A DNA stretch of 64,000 bases from Bacillus sp. FJAT-44742 (GCF_002797315.1 NZ_KZ454936.1:1425133-1489132), one strand, 5' to 3'; positions 9,514-18,949 are shown, counted from the stretch's first letter. Made by a program: numbers and translations. The notes: generated from the sequence alone by a model not told the origin.

Positions 9514-9618
9514 CTTCTTTTCTCCAATCTCTATGTCTATTATGGGTCAAGAAAGCATCGTATTGTCTGAGCTCATTTTCTCACTTTTATGGTAAAAATT
9601 CCATAGAAATAATTATAA

Positions 9619-9636
9619 AGGGGTGCCTGGCACCTG
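9619..9636. repeat. Single GGTGCCTGGCACC palindrome
   Basis: A lone GGTGCCTGGCACC occurs between the exporter and the AI-2E-type permease. The same 13-mer, or its complement, bounds a larger element at 42897-43024. It is probably a remnant of that family. Confidence 0.6.
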
Positions 9637-9648
9637 TATACATAAAAA

Positions 9649-9680
9649 CAGGATGTTGAGAAGAGGTTCTCAACATCCTG
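9649..9680 (-). terminator. Terminator of the AI-2E-family gene
   Basis: CAGGATGTTGAGAA and TTCTCAACATCCTG form a perfect 14-bp stem with a 4-nt loop. On the minus strand TTTTTATG follows. Confidence 0.85.
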
Positions 9681-9691
9681 GATGAACATGT

Positions 9692-10774
9692 TTAAGGGAT
9701 TTGAGGATAGCGCAGACGGAGCAGACGGTAAATATTCTGTACAATAACTTTACTTACCGCATAAACCGGGATGGCTAAAATAAGGCCAACAAGTCCAGCA
9801 ACATTTCCTGCCAGCAGAAGTAGCAGAATAATGGTTAATGGATGAATAGATAGCGCTCTGCCCATTACATTAGGGGAAATCAGGTTGCTTTCAATCTGCT
9901 GAATAATAACAATCGCTATAATGACCCAGAGAGCGGTAATAGGTTCATCAAATAAAGCAACAATAACCGCTGGAATCGTTCCAATAAAAGGTCCCACAAA
10001 AGGAATGAGATTTGTAAACATTGCGACCAGAGCTAATATTAAAGAATATTCAAGGCCGATAATTAAATAGGCAATGTATGACAAGATCCCTACACATACA
10101 CTGACAATAGCCTGTCCCTGTATATAAGAACTCAGCGTATGATCCATATCTTTTAGGATTTTTTTCCCTTCTTTGGATTCTTCCTCAGGAAGAAAACGAA
10201 GAATATTATTTGGAAGCTTGTGGCCATCTTTTAATAGGAAGAAAAGAACAAAGGGGAGCACGACAAGGACCGTAATAATACTAAACAAAGTGCCTATAAA
10301 TCCTAAAATGTTGCTTCCAATGTTCCCTAAATAATTGGTGAAGTTATCAGCGATGTTGGAAGGATCCAAATCCTGTAAAGCTTCTTCGTTTTGAATCTGC
10401 TGTACATATTCATGCTCCATCATATCATTTGCCCATTGCTGTACATTTTGGGCATAAGCTGGAACATTGTTTACCAGATGATTAATCTGGTTCTGCAAAA
10501 TGGGTCCGACCCAAACGATTAACGCTGTGAATACCCCAGCAAAGGCTGCAAATATAATAACAATAGACAGCGCTTTTGGTATCCACTTGCTTAATAGCCC
10601 TACCAGCGGGCGTAAAATATAATACAGTATGGTTCCGATGATAAGAACAGGGGCGAGAGCCCCAACCGCCTGACCTATCGGCTGGAAAATAAAACCTACT
10701 TGTGTGCCTAAAAAGATGATAAGTAAGATAAGCACAGCACTGTAGAGAAAATAAAACCACTTTGTCTTCGGCAT
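9692..10774 (-). CDS. AI-2E-family (PerM-like) membrane protein
   Basis: 360 residues. The order is two to three N-terminal membrane spans, a periplasmic-side helical region with NQINHLVNNVPAYAQNVQQW, then further spans with NLIPFVGPFIGTIPAVIVAL and SNLISPNVMGRALSIHPL. The last two are hallmarks of the AI-2E transporter family (YueF, YtvI, PerM). Members include quorum-signal exporters and Na+/H+ antiporter-like proteins, so the substrate is uncertain. The gene has its own terminator and is divergent from aprX. Confidence 0.88.
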   Translation of the reverse strand: MPKTKWFYFLYSAVLILLIIFLGTQVGFIFQPIGQAVGALAPVLIIGTILYYILRPLVGLLSKWIPKALSIVIIFAAFAGVFTALIVWVGPILQNQINHLVNNVPAYAQNVQQWANDMMEHEYVQQIQNEEALQDLDPSNIADNFTNYLGNIGSNILGFIGTLFSIITVLVVLPFVLFFLLKDGHKLPNNILRFLPEEESKEGKKILKDMDHTLSSYIQGQAIVSVCVGILSYIAYLIIGLEYSLILALVAMFTNLIPFVGPFIGTIPAVIVALFDEPITALWVIIAIVIIQQIESNLISPNVMGRALSIHPLTIILLLLLAGNVAGLVGLILAIPVYAVSKVIVQNIYRLLRLRYPQIP

Positions 10775-10895
10775 AGTCGGTCTCCTAATATAATATTTTT
10801 ATTTTTTCCTTTTCCTTTCAGTAAACTTTTTAAACTTGCTTACAAGGAGGAAGGCACCTATAAATGGTGGACAATGTACCGTGCCACACACTCTT

Positions 10896-10932
10896 TCCTT
10901 TTCATAGAGTATATGAAGTCTATGAGAAAGGA
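10896..10932 (+). promoter_or_regulatory. Hairpin occluding the aprX ribosome binding site
   Basis: TCCTTTTCATAGA (10896-10908) is complementary to TCTATGAGAAAGGA (10919-10932) with one bulged G. The 3' arm contains the AGAAAGGA ribosome binding site of aprX. Folding would hide it, which suggests translational control. Confidence 0.5.
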
Positions 10933-10940
10933 TGGGTTTT

Positions 10941-12269
10941 ATGTTTGGGTATAAAATGATACAAATGGTACGTGCTCATGCCTATAAGCTGGACGCTCCT
11001 CTTCGGGAGCACCTTATTCACACTTATAAACCATTTAAGCGCACGCCTTGTTTCCTCCATAGTACCTTAGAAAAACTTTTAAATAAAACAAAACGAGTAG
11101 AAGTCGTAATAGAATTCAAACAAGACTGTTATGACCTAGGATATGAGGAGCTTTGTTCCATTGTAAGCAGCAAAAGAAGGTGCAAAAACAGGCATCAATT
11201 CCCTAAAATATCCTGCTGTAGTGCAACTCTTACACCGGAAGCTATCGGCATGCTTGCTGCCCAATGTTCACATGTTAAAAAAGTGTATCTAAATAGAGAA
11301 GTGAAAGCTTTTCTTGATACGGCTATACCAGCTGCAAATGCCGGCAGTGTTACAAGAGACGAAATAGCCTTGACAGGGAAAGGAGTGACGATTGCTATTA
11401 TAGATACAGGCGTAGAGGAACATCAGGATTTGGAAGGGAGAATCATAGACTTTGCCGACTTTATTGATAACCGTAACACACCGTATGATGATAATGGTCA
11501 CGGCACACACGTAGCAGGCTGTGCCGCTGGTGATGGAAGGGCTTCAAACGGCCGGTACAAGGCTCCAGCTCCAGAATCTCGAATCATCGGTGTTAAGGTA
11601 TTAAACAAAGGTGGGGCAGGATCACTGGAAACGGTGATGAGAGGAATTCAGTGGTGCATAGATTATAATGAAAACAATCAGGACCAGCCGATTCATATCA
11701 TGAATCTATCTTTGGGAAGTGCTTCACCTAGATATGATGATGAGAGTGAGGATCCTATGGTCAAAATGGTTCAAGCTGCTTGGAAGGAAGGCATAGTGGT
11801 AGTTGCCGCGGCAGGTAATGAAGGACCTAATTCCCAGACAATTGGAACTCCCGGTCTTAGCTCTGATATTATAACAGTAGGAGCACTTGATAATCGAAAT
11901 ACCGAAGATCGTTCTGATGATATGATTGCAAGCTTTTCAAGCAGAGGTCCGACCATATATGGAGAAACCAAGCCGGACATTGTCGCCCCCGGTGTAAGTA
12001 TTACTTCTCTTCGTGCTCCTAATTCATTTATTGACAAACTCCAAAAATTAAACAGAGTAGGGTCCCATTACTTTACAATGTCAGGAACGTCAATGGCTGC
12101 ACCTATTTGTGCAGGGGTTATTGCATTAATGCTGGAAAATGATCCTTCCTTATCACCGTCTCAGGTTAAGAAACAGTTAATGGAGGGTCCCGTCTTATGG
12201 ACAGATAGAGATCCAAACATTTATGGTGCTGGGTATATAAATGCAAGAAATTCCATTGATCAGCCATAA
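10941..12269 (+). CDS. aprX: Subtilisin-family serine protease AprX
   Basis: 442 residues, the length of B. subtilis AprX, with the same opening (MFGYKMIQMVRAHAYKLD). There is no signal peptide, so it is cytoplasmic as in AprX. The peptidase S8 catalytic triad is Asp155 (IIDTGVEEH), His187 (GHGTHVAG) and Ser384 (SGTSMAAP). An N-terminal region with CFLHSTLEKL and SCCSATLTPEAIG may act as a propeptide. I chose the ATG at 10941 over the in-frame ATG at 10932. The ribosome binding site AGAAAGGATG fits it, and the family starts here. Confidence 0.92.
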   Translation: MFGYKMIQMVRAHAYKLDAPLREHLIHTYKPFKRTPCFLHSTLEKLLNKTKRVEVVIEFKQDCYDLGYEELCSIVSSKRRCKNRHQFPKISCCSATLTPEAIGMLAAQCSHVKKVYLNREVKAFLDTAIPAANAGSVTRDEIALTGKGVTIAIIDTGVEEHQDLEGRIIDFADFIDNRNTPYDDNGHGTHVAGCAAGDGRASNGRYKAPAPESRIIGVKVLNKGGAGSLETVMRGIQWCIDYNENNQDQPIHIMNLSLGSASPRYDDESEDPMVKMVQAAWKEGIVVVAAAGNEGPNSQTIGTPGLSSDIITVGALDNRNTEDRSDDMIASFSSRGPTIYGETKPDIVAPGVSITSLRAPNSFIDKLQKLNRVGSHYFTMSGTSMAAPICAGVIALMLENDPSLSPSQVKKQLMEGPVLWTDRDPNIYGAGYINARNSIDQP

Positions 12270-12329
12270 ACCGTATGTATGATTAAGCTCTGTTAAAGAG
12301 AGAGTTGATTTCTTATAAGTCATTTGACT

Positions 12330-12510
12330 GTGAATAAAAGCTCGCAACAACTTCGGAAATAGCACGAGCAGAAGATTTCAAGCTCCTGGCTGAGGAAGCT
12401 GAGGCAATACTCGAATCATAAAAGACACCGTGAATGCGCATGAAGGGAAGCATGATGGATGCCGCGCATGTACCTTCAGGTGAAAGCGAGCGTCTTTTAA
12501 AGAAATCCAA
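12330..12510. repeat. Degenerate copy of the Bacillaceae-type palindromic repeat
   Basis: It contains TAGCACGAGCAGAAGATTTC, CTGAGGAAGCTGAGGC, GACACCGTGAATGCGCATGA and AAAGCGAGCGTCTTTTAA. The third motif matches the element at 8314-8500 on its minus strand. The last recurs at 35624-35640. The 70-codon frame across it has no gene-like features. Confidence 0.6.
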
Positions 12511-12534
12511 CAAAAGATGTAACAATGCATAAAC

Positions 12535-12570
12535 AGCCTGTTGTGTTAAATATAAGACAACAGGCTTTTA
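12535..12570 (+). terminator. Terminator after aprX region
   Basis: AGCCTGTTGT and ACAACAGGCT form a 10-bp stem followed by TTTTAG. Confidence 0.7.
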
Positions 12571-12623
12571 GTAATTATAAAAACTGTGAAAACAATAACA
12601 ATCAAGATTAGGCGCTTTCATTA

Positions 12624-13568
12624 TCACAAACCGTATAAATCTTTTATTTGCTGTATTTGATGGTAAATGCCATCTTCTAAGGAAACAGATGGGTGAAATT
12701 TCAAGTCTTTTTTGGCTTTCGTGATATCTGCCCATGTGTGGTCAGCATCACCTGGTTGTTTAGGGGAATACATAATCGTTGCTTTTTTTCCACTGACTCT
12801 TTCGATCAGCTTGATTAATTCAAGTAAACTAATTACTGTTCCGCCCCCTATATTATACGATTCACCAGGAATTCCTTTATCCAAAGCTTGAATGTTAGCG
12901 TCGACGGCATCCGTGATGTAGGTAAAATCTCTAGTTTGTGTTCCTTGTCCGAAAACTGTAATAGGACGGTCTTCTAATATATTTTTGATAAATTGGTGAA
13001 TGGCCATATCAGGTCTTTGTCTCGGACCATAAACAGTAAAATACCGTAAGGAGACAACCGGCACGTCATAGTTTTGGTGGTACAATTGGCAAAGGTGCTC
13101 TGCTGAAAGCTTTGTTACCCCATAAGGAGAATAAGGAGAAGGCAATTTTTCTTCTGTTGTTGGTCCGCTCATGGTTCCATATACCGAGGAAGATGAACCA
13201 TATACCATTTTCTTGATATTACTGTCTTTCGCTGCTTCAAGCAATTTTTGGGTGGCGCGTATATTGTGATCCAAGTAGTCTTGAAATTTGATCCCCCAGC
13301 TTTTTCGCACTCCCGGCAATGCAGCCTGATGAAAAATGTATTGGTGCGTCTTCATTAGATCCTTCAAGTCAATGTTTATTAAATTTTCGTTAAGCCAATT
13401 AAACCTTTCATGACGTGCGGAGTAAACCATGTTTTTTTGTTTGGTGCGGCTATCGTAGTTATCTGTGAAACAATCAATCCCTGTAACTTCGTAGCCTTGC
13501 TTTAATAAAGAATCTACTAACGTAGAACCGATAAATCCGGCACTTCCTGTGACAAGAACTTTTGTCAT
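12624..13568 (-). CDS. ytcB: NAD-dependent UDP-sugar epimerase, YtcB-like
   Basis: 314 residues of the extended short-chain dehydrogenase fold: NAD-binding GSAGFIGS near the N-terminus, Ser-Ser-Ser-Val-Tyr followed by active-site YGVTK, and the nucleotide-sugar-binding LRYFTVYGPRQRPDMAIHQF. This is the GalE/UDP-glucuronate 4-epimerase type. It overlaps the upstream nucleotidyltransferase stop by 4 nt (ATGA), so the two are coupled. With the YtcA-like dehydrogenase next to it, a glucuronate/galacturonate route for a spore-surface glycan is likely (inference from B. subtilis ytcABC). Confidence 0.85.
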   Translation of the reverse strand: MTKVLVTGSAGFIGSTLVDSLLKQGYEVTGIDCFTDNYDSRTKQKNMVYSARHERFNWLNENLINIDLKDLMKTHQYIFHQAALPGVRKSWGIKFQDYLDHNIRATQKLLEAAKDSNIKKMVYGSSSSVYGTMSGPTTEEKLPSPYSPYGVTKLSAEHLCQLYHQNYDVPVVSLRYFTVYGPRQRPDMAIHQFIKNILEDRPITVFGQGTQTRDFTYITDAVDANIQALDKGIPGESYNIGGGTVISLLELIKLIERVSGKKATIMYSPKQPGDADHTWADITKAKKDLKFHPSVSLEDGIYHQIQQIKDLYGL

Positions 13569-14629
13569 GACCCTCCCTCTTTCTTCTTCACGTTGTTGGG
13601 ACTACTTGGCAGTATTAAAGATGACTGGTCTGCAAAAATGCCACTTACCATGTTATTTGACTTACTGCTGCCCTTAAAGATGGTGCTTTCACCAAATACA
13701 CTGTCAGAAATCACAAATGGGATATTTTTAAAATGGCAATCGTTAAGGATGATGCTGTTTTTGATGCTGCATTTTTCTATATTTGTGTGCGAGCCGATAG
13801 ATACATATGGGCCGATGATAGAATCTTTAATTTTACAATTATCTCCTAACTTCACTGGCGGTATGATAATAGATCTAATGACGTTTTCATTAAATTCTTG
13901 ATCATTATCATTTCCTTTGGTTTGAAGCATCCATTTGTTAGCTTCAAGCCATCTTTCCATTGTACCTACATCAGAAGTAGGTTTATCAGTTTTAACATAA
14001 TTAACTTGATAGTTCTGATTGATCAGCCATTGAATAGCGTCAGTAATTTCGTATTCCCCTCTTTCAGATGGCGAAATTGAATTGACAGCTTTAAATATTA
14101 AAGGAGTAAAAATATACGCTCCAATCACTGCGAGGTTAGATTTGGGGTTGGCGGGTTTTTCTTCAATGTTGACAATCTTTCCCTCTCTAATTTCGGCAAT
14201 CCCATAGTCACTAGGTTGTTTTACCTCTGTAACCAGCACTGTGCTTTGAACGTTTTTGTTAATAAAATTTTTCTTTAAAGTCTCCAGGGATTCATAAATT
14301 AGGTTGTCTCCTAACAGCAAACAAAAAGAGTCTCCTCCTATAAATATTTCTGCTTGCTTCAAGGCGTGAGCAATTCCTTTTGGATTTTCCTGGTAAATAT
14401 AAGTGATTTTCACATCTTTTCGTGTTTGCATGGTAAGGTATTTAGTAAATTTTTCTTGTTCATGAGGATGAATGACGATACCTATATCCTTGATGCCAAT
14501 CCTATTTAAATGCTCTATGGCGTAAACTATGACAGATTGGTTTGCAACGGGTAGTAAGGGCTTTGGTTTGCTGTATGAGAGAGGTCTTAATCTCGTGCCT
14601 TTACCGGCTGCAAGAATTAGTCCTTTCAT
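13565..14629 (-). CDS. Glucose-1-phosphate thymidylyltransferase, long form
   Basis: 354 residues. The N-terminal nucleotidyltransferase signature is LAAGKGTRLRPLSYSKPKPL, followed by GDNLIY and EKPANPKS. From ~240 a left-handed beta-helix region follows, with Ile-rich hexapeptide turns (IKDSIIGPYVSIGSHTNIEK). This is the RmlA-long type, which activates sugar-1-phosphates with dTTP or UTP. An AAGGAG ribosome binding site precedes the ATG. It sits between the YtcA- and YtcB-like genes on one strand, so it probably provides a nucleotide sugar to the same glycan. Confidence 0.85.
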   Translation of the reverse strand: MKGLILAAGKGTRLRPLSYSKPKPLLPVANQSVIVYAIEHLNRIGIKDIGIVIHPHEQEKFTKYLTMQTRKDVKITYIYQENPKGIAHALKQAEIFIGGDSFCLLLGDNLIYESLETLKKNFINKNVQSTVLVTEVKQPSDYGIAEIREGKIVNIEEKPANPKSNLAVIGAYIFTPLIFKAVNSISPSERGEYEITDAIQWLINQNYQVNYVKTDKPTSDVGTMERWLEANKWMLQTKGNDNDQEFNENVIRSIIIPPVKLGDNCKIKDSIIGPYVSIGSHTNIEKCSIKNSIILNDCHFKNIPFVISDSVFGESTIFKGSSKSNNMVSGIFADQSSLILPSSPNNVKKKEGGS

Positions 14630-14667
14630 ATCTTGGCTCCTTTCCTTTTTTACGGGGCATAGAAAAC

Positions 14668-15960
14668 TTACGAATACCCAATACCTTCATAGTGAAAGTG
14701 AAGGCTTTTCATTTTATCTGCATCTAACATGTTTCTCCCATCAAAAACGCAAGCTTGGTTCATTAAAGAATGTATTTTCTTCCAATCTAAGTTTTTGTAG
14801 TGGGGCCAGTCAGTGCATAGTAAAATAGCATCTGCGTTTTTAACGGCTTCATAGGGATAAATATTTTGAGTGACTCCTTGATTCAAATACACAGAAGATA
14901 GTTTAACAATGGGATCATGAACAGAAATCTGGGCTTTTTCATTGATCAAATTCTCCAACAAGCGAAGAGATACGGATTCCCTGATATCATCAGTGTGGGG
15001 TTTGAAGGATAGACCAAGGATTACTAGCTTTTTTCCACGTAGGGAACCTAGCCGCTTTTTTACTTTTTCTAGAAAGAATTGACTTTGATTCATATTAACC
15101 TCCTCAACTTTTTGAAGGATCTCTAAGGGAACTCCGTGCTCGAAAGCGGTCGTTGCTAATTCTCTTACATCCTTAGGAAAACATGAACCGCCATATCCAA
15201 GCCCAGCCTGCAAAAAATGCGGTCCTATTCTGGCATCGAATCCCATTCCCTTTGCTACTTGGTTTACGTCAATGGTAAGAGCATCGCACAACCTGGCTAT
15301 TTCATTAATAAAAGATATTTTGGTAGCCAAAAAGGAATTTGATGCGTACTTTATCATTTCTGCCGCTTGAGAACTGGTCTGTATGATTGGACAAGACCAT
15401 TGTTGGTAAAGGTTATTTAAGTCGGTTATTGCTTTATTGTCCTTACTTCCGATGACGATTCTATCAGGATAAAGAGCATCCTCTAAAGCGTTTCCTTCTC
15501 GCAGGAATTCTGGGTTCATAGCTACGCTTACTTGTGAATGGTTGTTTTTGCTTTCTGCAATCCATTCCTTTACTTTTTCGGTCGTGCCAACTGGAACCGT
15601 GCTTTTAACAACAACAGTTTTTTCCTTATTCATATACTGGCCAATCATCTTTGCGGCAGCTTTCACATAGGTTAAATCTGCCTTTCCACTTTCCAGGGAG
15701 GGTGTACCTACAGTGATAAAGATAATGTCACTGTTTTCAATGGCTGATTTAGAGTCTGTGGTAAAAAGAAGTCGTTTGTTTGATAGGTGTTTTATCAGCA
15801 TTTCATCTAAATTTGGCTCATAAAAGTATAGTTGCCCACTATTTAAGGAGTCTATTTTCCTTTTATCAACGTCAAATCCAGTTACTTTGTGACCAGCTTG
15901 GCACAATGCTAATGCGGTAGTTGTACCTACATATCCCATTCCTATAAATAATACATCCAC
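14668..15960 (-). CDS. ytcA: UDP-glucose 6-dehydrogenase, YtcA-like
   Basis: 430 residues. The NAD-binding start is VLFIGMGYVGTTTALALCQA and the catalytic Cys lies in GYGGSCFPKDVREL. It oxidises UDP-glucose to UDP-glucuronate. I chose GTG at 15960, which has AGAGGTGGG just upstream and gives the length of YtcA. The frame stays open upstream to 16077, but that part has no ribosome binding site and does not look like the family. The gene is first of three on the minus strand, divergent from the glycosyltransferase. Confidence 0.9.
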   Translation of the reverse strand: MDVLFIGMGYVGTTTALALCQAGHKVTGFDVDKRKIDSLNSGQLYFYEPNLDEMLIKHLSNKRLLFTTDSKSAIENSDIIFITVGTPSLESGKADLTYVKAAAKMIGQYMNKEKTVVVKSTVPVGTTEKVKEWIAESKNNHSQVSVAMNPEFLREGNALEDALYPDRIVIGSKDNKAITDLNNLYQQWSCPIIQTSSQAAEMIKYASNSFLATKISFINEIARLCDALTIDVNQVAKGMGFDARIGPHFLQAGLGYGGSCFPKDVRELATTAFEHGVPLEILQKVEEVNMNQSQFFLEKVKKRLGSLRGKKLVILGLSFKPHTDDIRESVSLRLLENLINEKAQISVHDPIVKLSSVYLNQGVTQNIYPYEAVKNADAILLCTDWPHYKNLDWKKIHSLMNQACVFDGRNMLDADKMKSLHFHYEGIGYS

Positions 15961-16219
15961 GAAAGTCCCACCTCTTTTTTCAGGGATTGCTATTATTTTA
16001 TTAGTGAAGCTGCTAGGAGAAACGGCGGATACCGCTTGGTTTAAAAAATTACTAAGTGCTTCCCTGTTCATAGGCAAGTAGCTTTCTTCTCCAACATTCT
16101 AATCGGGTGATATTCCTATTTTTCTTAAATCTCCTAGAAGTCTAAGCTTTCTCTTTCTGGCTGAATAGCATGGAAAAGAAGACTAAACATGACTTCATAC
16201 AGGAAAGGAGACGACAGGA

Positions 16220-17281
16220 TTGGGAAAAGTAATTCATTTAAATCTAAGAGTTGATCCTACTCAATATATCCCTCAAATAAGGAATGTGCCGCGCTATGAT
16301 TATATTCATTTAGTCAGGCAGCCCAAATATATGGTTGATCTATCTTTATTAAATGATAAAGTTCACTACCTTAATGAAATATTATCTCCCCAGACATTTG
16401 TGAAGGAGCAGGGGGTTTCTCTGCTGCATGCCCATCATGGCCAGCTCGGTTTATTATTAATTCCATTTAAAAAAGAAACAAATCTTCCGTTGGTGACAAG
16501 CATTCGAGGTGTTGATGCAACATTAGCGGACAATAGGATCGGTTATTATGAAAACATGAAAATGCTTTTTGAGGAGGGAGAACAGTTTTTTCCGGTCTGT
16601 AACTATCTAGCAGAAAGAATCAGGGCATGGGGATGCCCATCTGAAAAAATAAAAGTACTCTACGGGGGCGTAGACCTAAGCCAATACACTTATCGCCCGC
16701 CAAACAATAGTGATTCTTTAAATATTATCTCAGCGGGAAGGCTTGTAGAAAAAAAGGGACACCATGTGGTCATGAAGGCTTTTGACAAAATTAGAAAAGA
16801 CTATCCTCATGCTTCCTTAACAGTCATAGGAAGCGGTAGAGAGGAGGAATATATTAAGTCTTTAGCCTCCCAGCTTACTCTTGGGGACTCTTTTAAACTG
16901 ATTCAGCATGTATCCAAGGACAAAGTAAGAGAATATATGAGTAACGCTGATTTATTTTGCGCAGCCAGCTTAGAATCCTCTGATGGAAACGTGGAAGGCA
17001 TTCCTAATACGATCAAGGAAGCCATGGCGATTGGATTACCTGTAATATCTACTACCCACGCGGGCATTCCTGAGATCATTACTCATGAACAGGACGGAAT
17101 ACTAGTACAGGAAAATAATGTAGAAGAGCTGGAGCAAGCCCTTCGGAATATGATCGAAAATAGAGAAAAATGGGAGACGTATACTTCTGCAGCCAGAAAA
17201 GTAGTGGAGGAAAGGTTTGACCAGGAAGCCCAGCTCCTCGAGCAGGCAAAGTATTACGATGAGTTGTTAAAAGGGAAATAA
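16220..17281 (+). CDS. Glycosyltransferase family 4 (YtcC/CotSA-like)
   Basis: 353 residues with the GT-B fold of group 1 glycosyltransferases: GRLVEKKGHHVVMKAFDKI, then the donor-site EX7E motif in EGIPNTIKEAMAIGLPVIST. It transfers a sugar from a nucleotide donor, in the cytoplasm. The start is TTG with AAAGGAG 9 nt upstream. It is divergent from ytcA and 60-100 nt ahead of the double kinase-fold gene. In B. subtilis, ytcC and cotSA occupy similar positions near spore-coat kinase-like genes. Confidence 0.85.
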   Translation: MGKVIHLNLRVDPTQYIPQIRNVPRYDYIHLVRQPKYMVDLSLLNDKVHYLNEILSPQTFVKEQGVSLLHAHHGQLGLLLIPFKKETNLPLVTSIRGVDATLADNRIGYYENMKMLFEEGEQFFPVCNYLAERIRAWGCPSEKIKVLYGGVDLSQYTYRPPNNSDSLNIISAGRLVEKKGHHVVMKAFDKIRKDYPHASLTVIGSGREEEYIKSLASQLTLGDSFKLIQHVSKDKVREYMSNADLFCAASLESSDGNVEGIPNTIKEAMAIGLPVISTTHAGIPEIITHEQDGILVQENNVEELEQALRNMIENREKWETYTSAARKVVEERFDQEAQLLEQAKYYDELLKGK

Positions 17282-17377
17282 ATAAAAGACTTGACGATTG
17301 TTTCATAATCATCACGTGTACAGAGAGAAGAAATATAATCTTTGGAAGGAGAATGGTTCTTAAAGGAGGAGGATAAG

Positions 17378-18898
17378 ATGGAAGACTTCACTTCTATTAC
17401 GGTGAGTAAAGGAGAAAAAATGCTGGAAATTCACAACCCTACCAGCTTTCCATTAATCGGAATGGGTTCCCAAGGGGCAGTGTTTAAGCTGTCAGAGGAA
17501 AAGTGCGTTAAGATTTACGAGGACCCCGTACAGGCTGAAATGGAAGGAGAAGCGTTAAAAGCAGGCCAGCATTTGCCGTTTATGCCTAAACTTTATGAGA
17601 CGGGGCAAAATTATATTGTCATGGAGTATTTTAACGCCCCCAACCTAAAAGAGTATTTGAAGAACTGTATGTTTATGCCGGAAAATATAGCAAGAAAATT
17701 ATTAGATATACTTGATGGGTTGAAAAGCGCCGGGTTTACTATGATTGATGCACCACTTCGCCATATTTTTGTTATGGAAAACGAAGAGTTGAAAGTAGTG
17801 GACCATGTGAACGGCTTTAAAAGAAATCATCCTGTGCCGCTGAAGCTTTTACGAGATTTAAAAATTATTCTGTTGAAAGAGTCCTTCTTAATGCACGTAA
17901 AAAAACTCGACCCAGTAACATATACCGAATGGGATGATTTTTTCAACAAAAACCAGATGGATTTCAGAGATATAGTTGTTGGGTCAAAAGGACCAGACGG
18001 CGGGGTGAAAGTGGACAGCGCTATTTCACTTCCCCTTATTGGTAAAGGTCACCAAGGAGCTGTTTATCGAATCGCGGAAGATAAATGCGTGAAAATTTAC
18101 GGGAAATTAAATCACGCAAAAGAAGAACAAAATGTATTATTATCAAGTCAAAACCTTCCTTTTATTCCTAAAGTGTTTGAGACTCAACCAAACTATACAG
18201 TCATGGAATACTTGCTAGGACCTGATTTAAACAGCTTTCTAAAAAAACAACGATTCCTTTCTATAGAGATTTCAAAAAAACTCCTTGATATGCTGGTAAC
18301 GATGAAAAATAATGGGTTTAAACAAATCGATGCGCCTCTTCGCCATATAATCATCACAAAAGATGGATTCAAGTTAATTGACCACGTTTATTCCTTTCAA
18401 CGGGAACAAAGTAAGCCTCTGGAGCTGTTTGAAAACCTTAGTGAAAGGAAGTTTCTAAGTGACTTTATCGATCATGTTAAAGAGCTGGATCCTAAATTGT
18501 ACTCTGATTGGAATGGACCAGAACTTGAATTTTTCCTGGCGCAGGAAACAGAGGAGCAGCCTGAAACCTTAAAACAAGATCAAAGCAGCATTCTTTCCAA
18601 CAAGAAAACAGCTGGTAAGGCTTCGGAGGGAGCTTCTCGTGAATTCATTAAAAATAAACCAAAAGGTAACACAATGTCCGGTGAAAAAGACAACTCAAAG
18701 AAGAAGGCTAAGAATAAAACTAAACAATCCTTGAACAAAACTGAAGGAAAGAAGAAGGATGGTGTGGCAAACACAACATCTGAACCTGCAGAAACGGATA
18801 GAAAGAACAGAAGAAGAAACAATGTCAGACAATTGCTGAAGGCAGCTATGGTGATGAATGATATCATGAATGACCACAATAACAATAATAGCAAGTAA
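17378..18898 (+). CDS. Tandem YrzF-like kinase-fold protein with Lys/Asn-rich tail
   Basis: 506 residues from the ATG at 17378 (AAAGGAGG upstream). Two homologous kinase-like domains follow each other. Domain 1 has IGMGSQGAVFKL, CVKIY and IVMEYF. Domain 2 has IGKGHQGAVYRI, CVKIYG and TVMEYL. Both replace the usual catalytic loop by IDAPLRHI, which keeps an Asp but has His where Asn is expected, and have DHV in place of DFG. Activity is therefore uncertain. The C-terminal ~100 residues are Lys-rich and end in NDHNNNNSK. Its place beside the glycan cluster suggests a spore-coat role. Confidence 0.8.
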   Translation: MEDFTSITVSKGEKMLEIHNPTSFPLIGMGSQGAVFKLSEEKCVKIYEDPVQAEMEGEALKAGQHLPFMPKLYETGQNYIVMEYFNAPNLKEYLKNCMFMPENIARKLLDILDGLKSAGFTMIDAPLRHIFVMENEELKVVDHVNGFKRNHPVPLKLLRDLKIILLKESFLMHVKKLDPVTYTEWDDFFNKNQMDFRDIVVGSKGPDGGVKVDSAISLPLIGKGHQGAVYRIAEDKCVKIYGKLNHAKEEQNVLLSSQNLPFIPKVFETQPNYTVMEYLLGPDLNSFLKKQRFLSIEISKKLLDMLVTMKNNGFKQIDAPLRHIIITKDGFKLIDHVYSFQREQSKPLELFENLSERKFLSDFIDHVKELDPKLYSDWNGPELEFFLAQETEEQPETLKQDQSSILSNKKTAGKASEGASREFIKNKPKGNTMSGEKDNSKKKAKNKTKQSLNKTEGKKKDGVANTTSEPAETDRKNRRRNNVRQLLKAAMVMNDIMNDHNNNNSK

Positions 18899-18917
18899 AG
18901 CATAAAAAGGGAGAAAT

Positions 18918-18949
18918 AACCCCCTGCCGAAACATGGCGGGGGGTTTTT
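18918..18949 (+). terminator. Terminator after the double kinase gene
   Basis: AACCCCCTGCC and GGCGGGGGGTT form a strong GC stem followed by TTTTATT. Confidence 0.9.

Noticed and set aside
12313-12525. A 70-codon minus-strand frame
   Set aside because: It lies wholly in a degenerate palindromic repeat.
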